Notes under the pieces: model-generated | What the model was told of the DNA's origin: nothing | What the model saw: the letters and a program-made list of their open reading frames with translations, nothing else | The model's database searches: none | Made by a program: the position numbers and the translations under genes | Part shown: positions 62,359 to 64,000 of the stretch, in pieces | Numbering within the stretch: the first letter of the stretch is position 1 | Layout of the letters: the number at the start of each line of letters is the position of its first letter | Assembly: GCF_002844535.1 (NCBI RefSeq) | Contig: NZ_PJNH01000001.1 | Location: 62,001 to 126,000 of the forward strand | DNA from: Halalkalibacillus sediminis | Lineage (GTDB): Bacteria > Bacillota > Bacilli > Bacillales > Alkalibacillaceae | Direction of reading: 5' to 3' | Length of the DNA: 64,000 nucleotides

Positions 62359-63012
62359 ATGGGTCAGGATGTATCGAACTTAGAAGAATTGGAAGAGTTA
62401 TTACAGGACAATGTTGTAGGTGAATTCATCATTAGGTTGTTGGAGTTTTACGGTAGCTTCGGTATTATTCCGGGATTTGCATTCCCTTTTATTGAAGCCT
62501 TCCTTTCCTTTTTACCTGTAATTGTTTTTATTATGGCAAATTCAATTGTATATGGCCTAGAATTAGGTTTTTTATTATCGTGGGCAGGTGCTTCGGCTGG
62601 TGCGATTGTGTTCTTTATTATCATACGAAAAATGATTCGCTTCAGGTGGGTAAGGAAAATCCAACATCAGAAACAAGTGCGCAGGGTTACCGCATGGTTT
62701 GACCGACATGGTTTCGGACCATTATTTCTGTTGCTTTGTTTCCCTTTTTCGCCGTCTGCATTGATCAATATCGTGGCTGCATTTTCAAAAATCCCCTTAA
62801 AGCAGTTCATGTTAGCTGTGCTCTTAGGTAAAGCCGTCATGGTCTTTTCTGTATCATATGTGGGAGAAAGCCTTGCTTCATTTGCTCAAAATCCCACGAA
62901 GACAATTGTCGTCGGTATCTGTATCGGATTGTTCTGGATGGTTGGGAAGTATGTTGAAAAGCGGATTCAATCAAATGCTGAGCAAGGCGAGCACCCGAAT
63001 AATAAAGGCTGA
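62359..63012 (+). CDS. yhjE: TVP38/TMEM64 (DedA-like) membrane protein YhjE
   Basis: A 217-residue membrane protein with about five helices. The family core is visible as PFIEAFLSFLPVIVF, SWAGASAGAIVFFIIIRKM, FDRHGFGPLFLLLCFPFSPSALIN and FMLAVLLGKAVMVFSVSYVG. VTT/DedA proteins act as lipid scramblases or undecaprenyl-phosphate-type flippases in several organisms; the role of YhjE is not known. RBS ATAGGAG. A terminator overlaps its last codons. Confidence 0.85.
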   Translation: MGQDVSNLEELEELLQDNVVGEFIIRLLEFYGSFGIIPGFAFPFIEAFLSFLPVIVFIMANSIVYGLELGFLLSWAGASAGAIVFFIIIRKMIRFRWVRKIQHQKQVRRVTAWFDRHGFGPLFLLLCFPFSPSALINIVAAFSKIPLKQFMLAVLLGKAVMVFSVSYVGESLASFAQNPTKTIVVGICIGLFWMVGKYVEKRIQSNAEQGEHPNNKG

Positions 63013-63035
63013 TGATCAAAAACATCAGCTTTTTC
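63004..63035 (+). terminator. Rho-independent terminator
   Basis: AAAGGCTGATG-ATCAAAAA-CATCAGCTTTTT, overlapping the end of yhjE. Confidence 0.85.
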
Positions 63036-63043
63036 GCGAGGAA

Positions 63044-63218
63044 TGAAAGTATAGAAATTTGGCGCATAATTGTCTAGCACCATTACCCAGAGAGCTAGTG
63101 GCTTTTTTCATCTATCAATGATTAGCCAACACGGTTTAATACTTTACCGGGTTTCTTTTATCACGGTTGATGAGTTCCTGTCACTAGCTTTCTAAAAGGG
63201 TCTTTGCGCTTTTCTTAT
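63044..63218. repeat. Dispersed hairpin-type intergenic repeat, copy B
   Basis: Shares ordered blocks with 19427-19592. In this copy the ends pair: GCGCA (63062-63066) with TGCGC (63205-63209), and GAGAGCTAGTGGC with GTCACTAGCTTTC, giving a long imperfect hairpin. It fills the gap between yhjE and addB and ends 18 bases before the addB start. Confidence 0.65.
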
Positions 63219-63236
63219 TTAACTGGAGGGTGATTT

Positions 63237-64000
63237 ATGGGTTTACAATTTATATTAGGGCGAGCAGGCTCAAACTTGAGTACATATTGTTTGGAAGATA
63301 TTGAATCATCTTTGAAGAAGGATCCTACGGGTGATCCTATTTTTTATATTGTCCCTGACCAAATGGCCTTTCAGCAAGAGTATGATTTGTTAAGGAAAAG
63401 CGATCTATCAGGCTCAACGAGGGCTCAAGTGTTCAGTTTTTCAAGGCTAGCGTGGTATATCTTTCATGAAGTGGGTGGCGGTACTAAGCCATTCATCTCA
63501 AGCACTGGTATTCAGATGATGCTAAGGAAACTGTCGGAACAACATAAGGACTCTCTATCGACTTTTCAAAAAGCTCTTGAAAAACAAGGGTTCATCGAAC
63601 AATTGGAAGCGATGATCACTGAGCTCAAACGTTATCGTATAACTCCTGACGTGCTTGATCGTATTGTGGATGAAATGCAAGATTTTCAGCATCTGAATGC
63701 GAACGAAAAAGCATTGCAGCAGAAACTTGAAGATTTATTGCTCATTTTTCAACACTTAGAGGAACAATTGAAGGGTCATTATATTGATAGTGAAGATCAA
63801 TTGGAGATGATGGTTGAGAAGATAGAAGAAAGTAATGTCTTAAACGGTGCCACTATTTATATTGATGGGTTCCACCGTTTTACACCGCAAGAGTTTTTTG
63901 TGATTGAAGCTTTCATGAGGAATGCTAAAGATGTAAAGATTGCTCTGACTTATGATGAAGCATCGAATCAAAATAATCAACTCGATTTATTTTATCAAAC
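63237..64000 (+). CDS. addB: AddB, helicase-nuclease subunit, N-terminal part (cut by window end)
   Basis: The first ~254 residues of the AddB/RexB subunit; the frame is open at the right edge. PIFYIVPDQMAFQQEYDLL, STRAQVFSFSRLAW, GIQMMLRKLSEQHK, and IYIDGFHRFTPQEFFVIE follow B. subtilis AddB closely. The region of the ATP-binding P-loop (GRSGSGKT in B. subtilis) reads GRAGSNLST, so the Walker A lysine is Leu. AddB supplies the Chi-recognising part and a nuclease domain of the AddAB end-resection machine in recombination repair. RBS GGAGGG. The nuclease domain lies outside. Confidence 0.93.
   Translation, partial: MGLQFILGRAGSNLSTYCLEDIESSLKKDPTGDPIFYIVPDQMAFQQEYDLLRKSDLSGSTRAQVFSFSRLAWYIFHEVGGGTKPFISSTGIQMMLRKLSEQHKDSLSTFQKALEKQGFIEQLEAMITELKRYRITPDVLDRIVDEMQDFQHLNANEKALQQKLEDLLLIFQHLEEQLKGHYIDSEDQLEMMVEKIEESNVLNGATIYIDGFHRFTPQEFFVIEAFMRNAKDVKIALTYDEASNQNNQLDLFYQ

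Overview
The window looks like a chromosomal segment of an endospore-forming, salt-adapted member of the Bacillaceae (Halobacillus/Virgibacillus/Pontibacillus-like; genus not determinable by reading). The reasons are: AT-rich DNA with strong AGGAGG-type ribosome binding sites and ATG/GTG/TTG starts; spore genes (alpha/beta SASP, YhcN-like lipoprotein, SpoVR-like protein, YjcZ-type micropeptide); very acidic exported proteins; a full glycine betaine importer; and a gene order that, as far as I remember it, follows the Bacillus subtilis 168 interval yheB-yheA-yhzD-yhaO-yhaN-yhaM-prsA-hpr-yhaH-hit-ecsA-ecsB-yhaA-hmoB-pbpF-hemEHY-yhfH-yhfI-lplJ-lcfB-comK-yhjD-yhjE-addB, with insertions. I see no rRNA, tRNA, IS element, prophage or CRISPR.

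Layout. 1-17.6 kb is an accessory-looking stretch: an ABC-2 exporter cut by the window edge, YhcN-like and SpoVR-like sporulation genes, a chemoreceptor, ChrA, a BtuF-like protein, AzlCD, a GNAT, a WrbA-type flavoprotein, a repetitive acidic/basic secreted protein followed by a possible structured RNA, an IDEAL-domain protein, a VanY-type carboxypeptidase, a UMF1-type MFS protein, a zinc phospholipase C-like protein, fumarase and a SASP. 17.7-26.9 kb carries yheB, yheA, yhzD, the YhaO/YhaN SbcCD-like pair, a GbsR-type regulator, yhaM, prsA and a tiny spore membrane peptide. 27-33.3 kb joins hpr (scoC) to an osmostress module: a GbsR-type regulator divergent from opuAA-opuAB-opuAC plus a second binding protein whose two lobes are encoded in the opposite order. 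33.4-39.8 kb has yhaH, hit, ecsAB, a YitT protein, a YbjQ protein, yhaA and a ferritin-like protein. 39.9-43.1 kb is a liaFSR cell-envelope stress system with a UPF0715-like membrane gene but no liaIH. 43.1-47.1 kb has heme monooxygenase hmoB and fatty-acid degradation genes (acyl-CoA dehydrogenase; opposite-strand thiolase plus 3-hydroxyacyl-CoA dehydrogenase). 47.3-54.2 kb has pbpF, an HD-GYP protein and hemEHY (coproporphyrin-dependent heme pathway). 54.2-64 kb has yhfH, yhfI, lplJ, lcfB with a near-consensus FadR box, a TrpXYZ-like ABC importer, comK, yhjD, yhjE and the start of addB.

The most interesting points are: the tandem pair of circularly permuted glycine betaine binding proteins and the palindrome-rich opuA control region; a ComK lacking the C-terminal extension that in B. 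subtilis targets it to MecA/ClpCP; an AddB whose Walker A lysine is gone; a divergent short SpoVR relative; a possible structured RNA at 11.5 kb; a CTG-initiated 33-residue membrane peptide ORF downstream of the beta-oxidation pair; a 12-bp inverted repeat able to hide the wrbA ribosome binding site; and two copies of a dispersed hairpin repeat at 19.4 and 63.0 kb. Gene symbols rest on sequence recognition and remembered synteny; no database search was possible.
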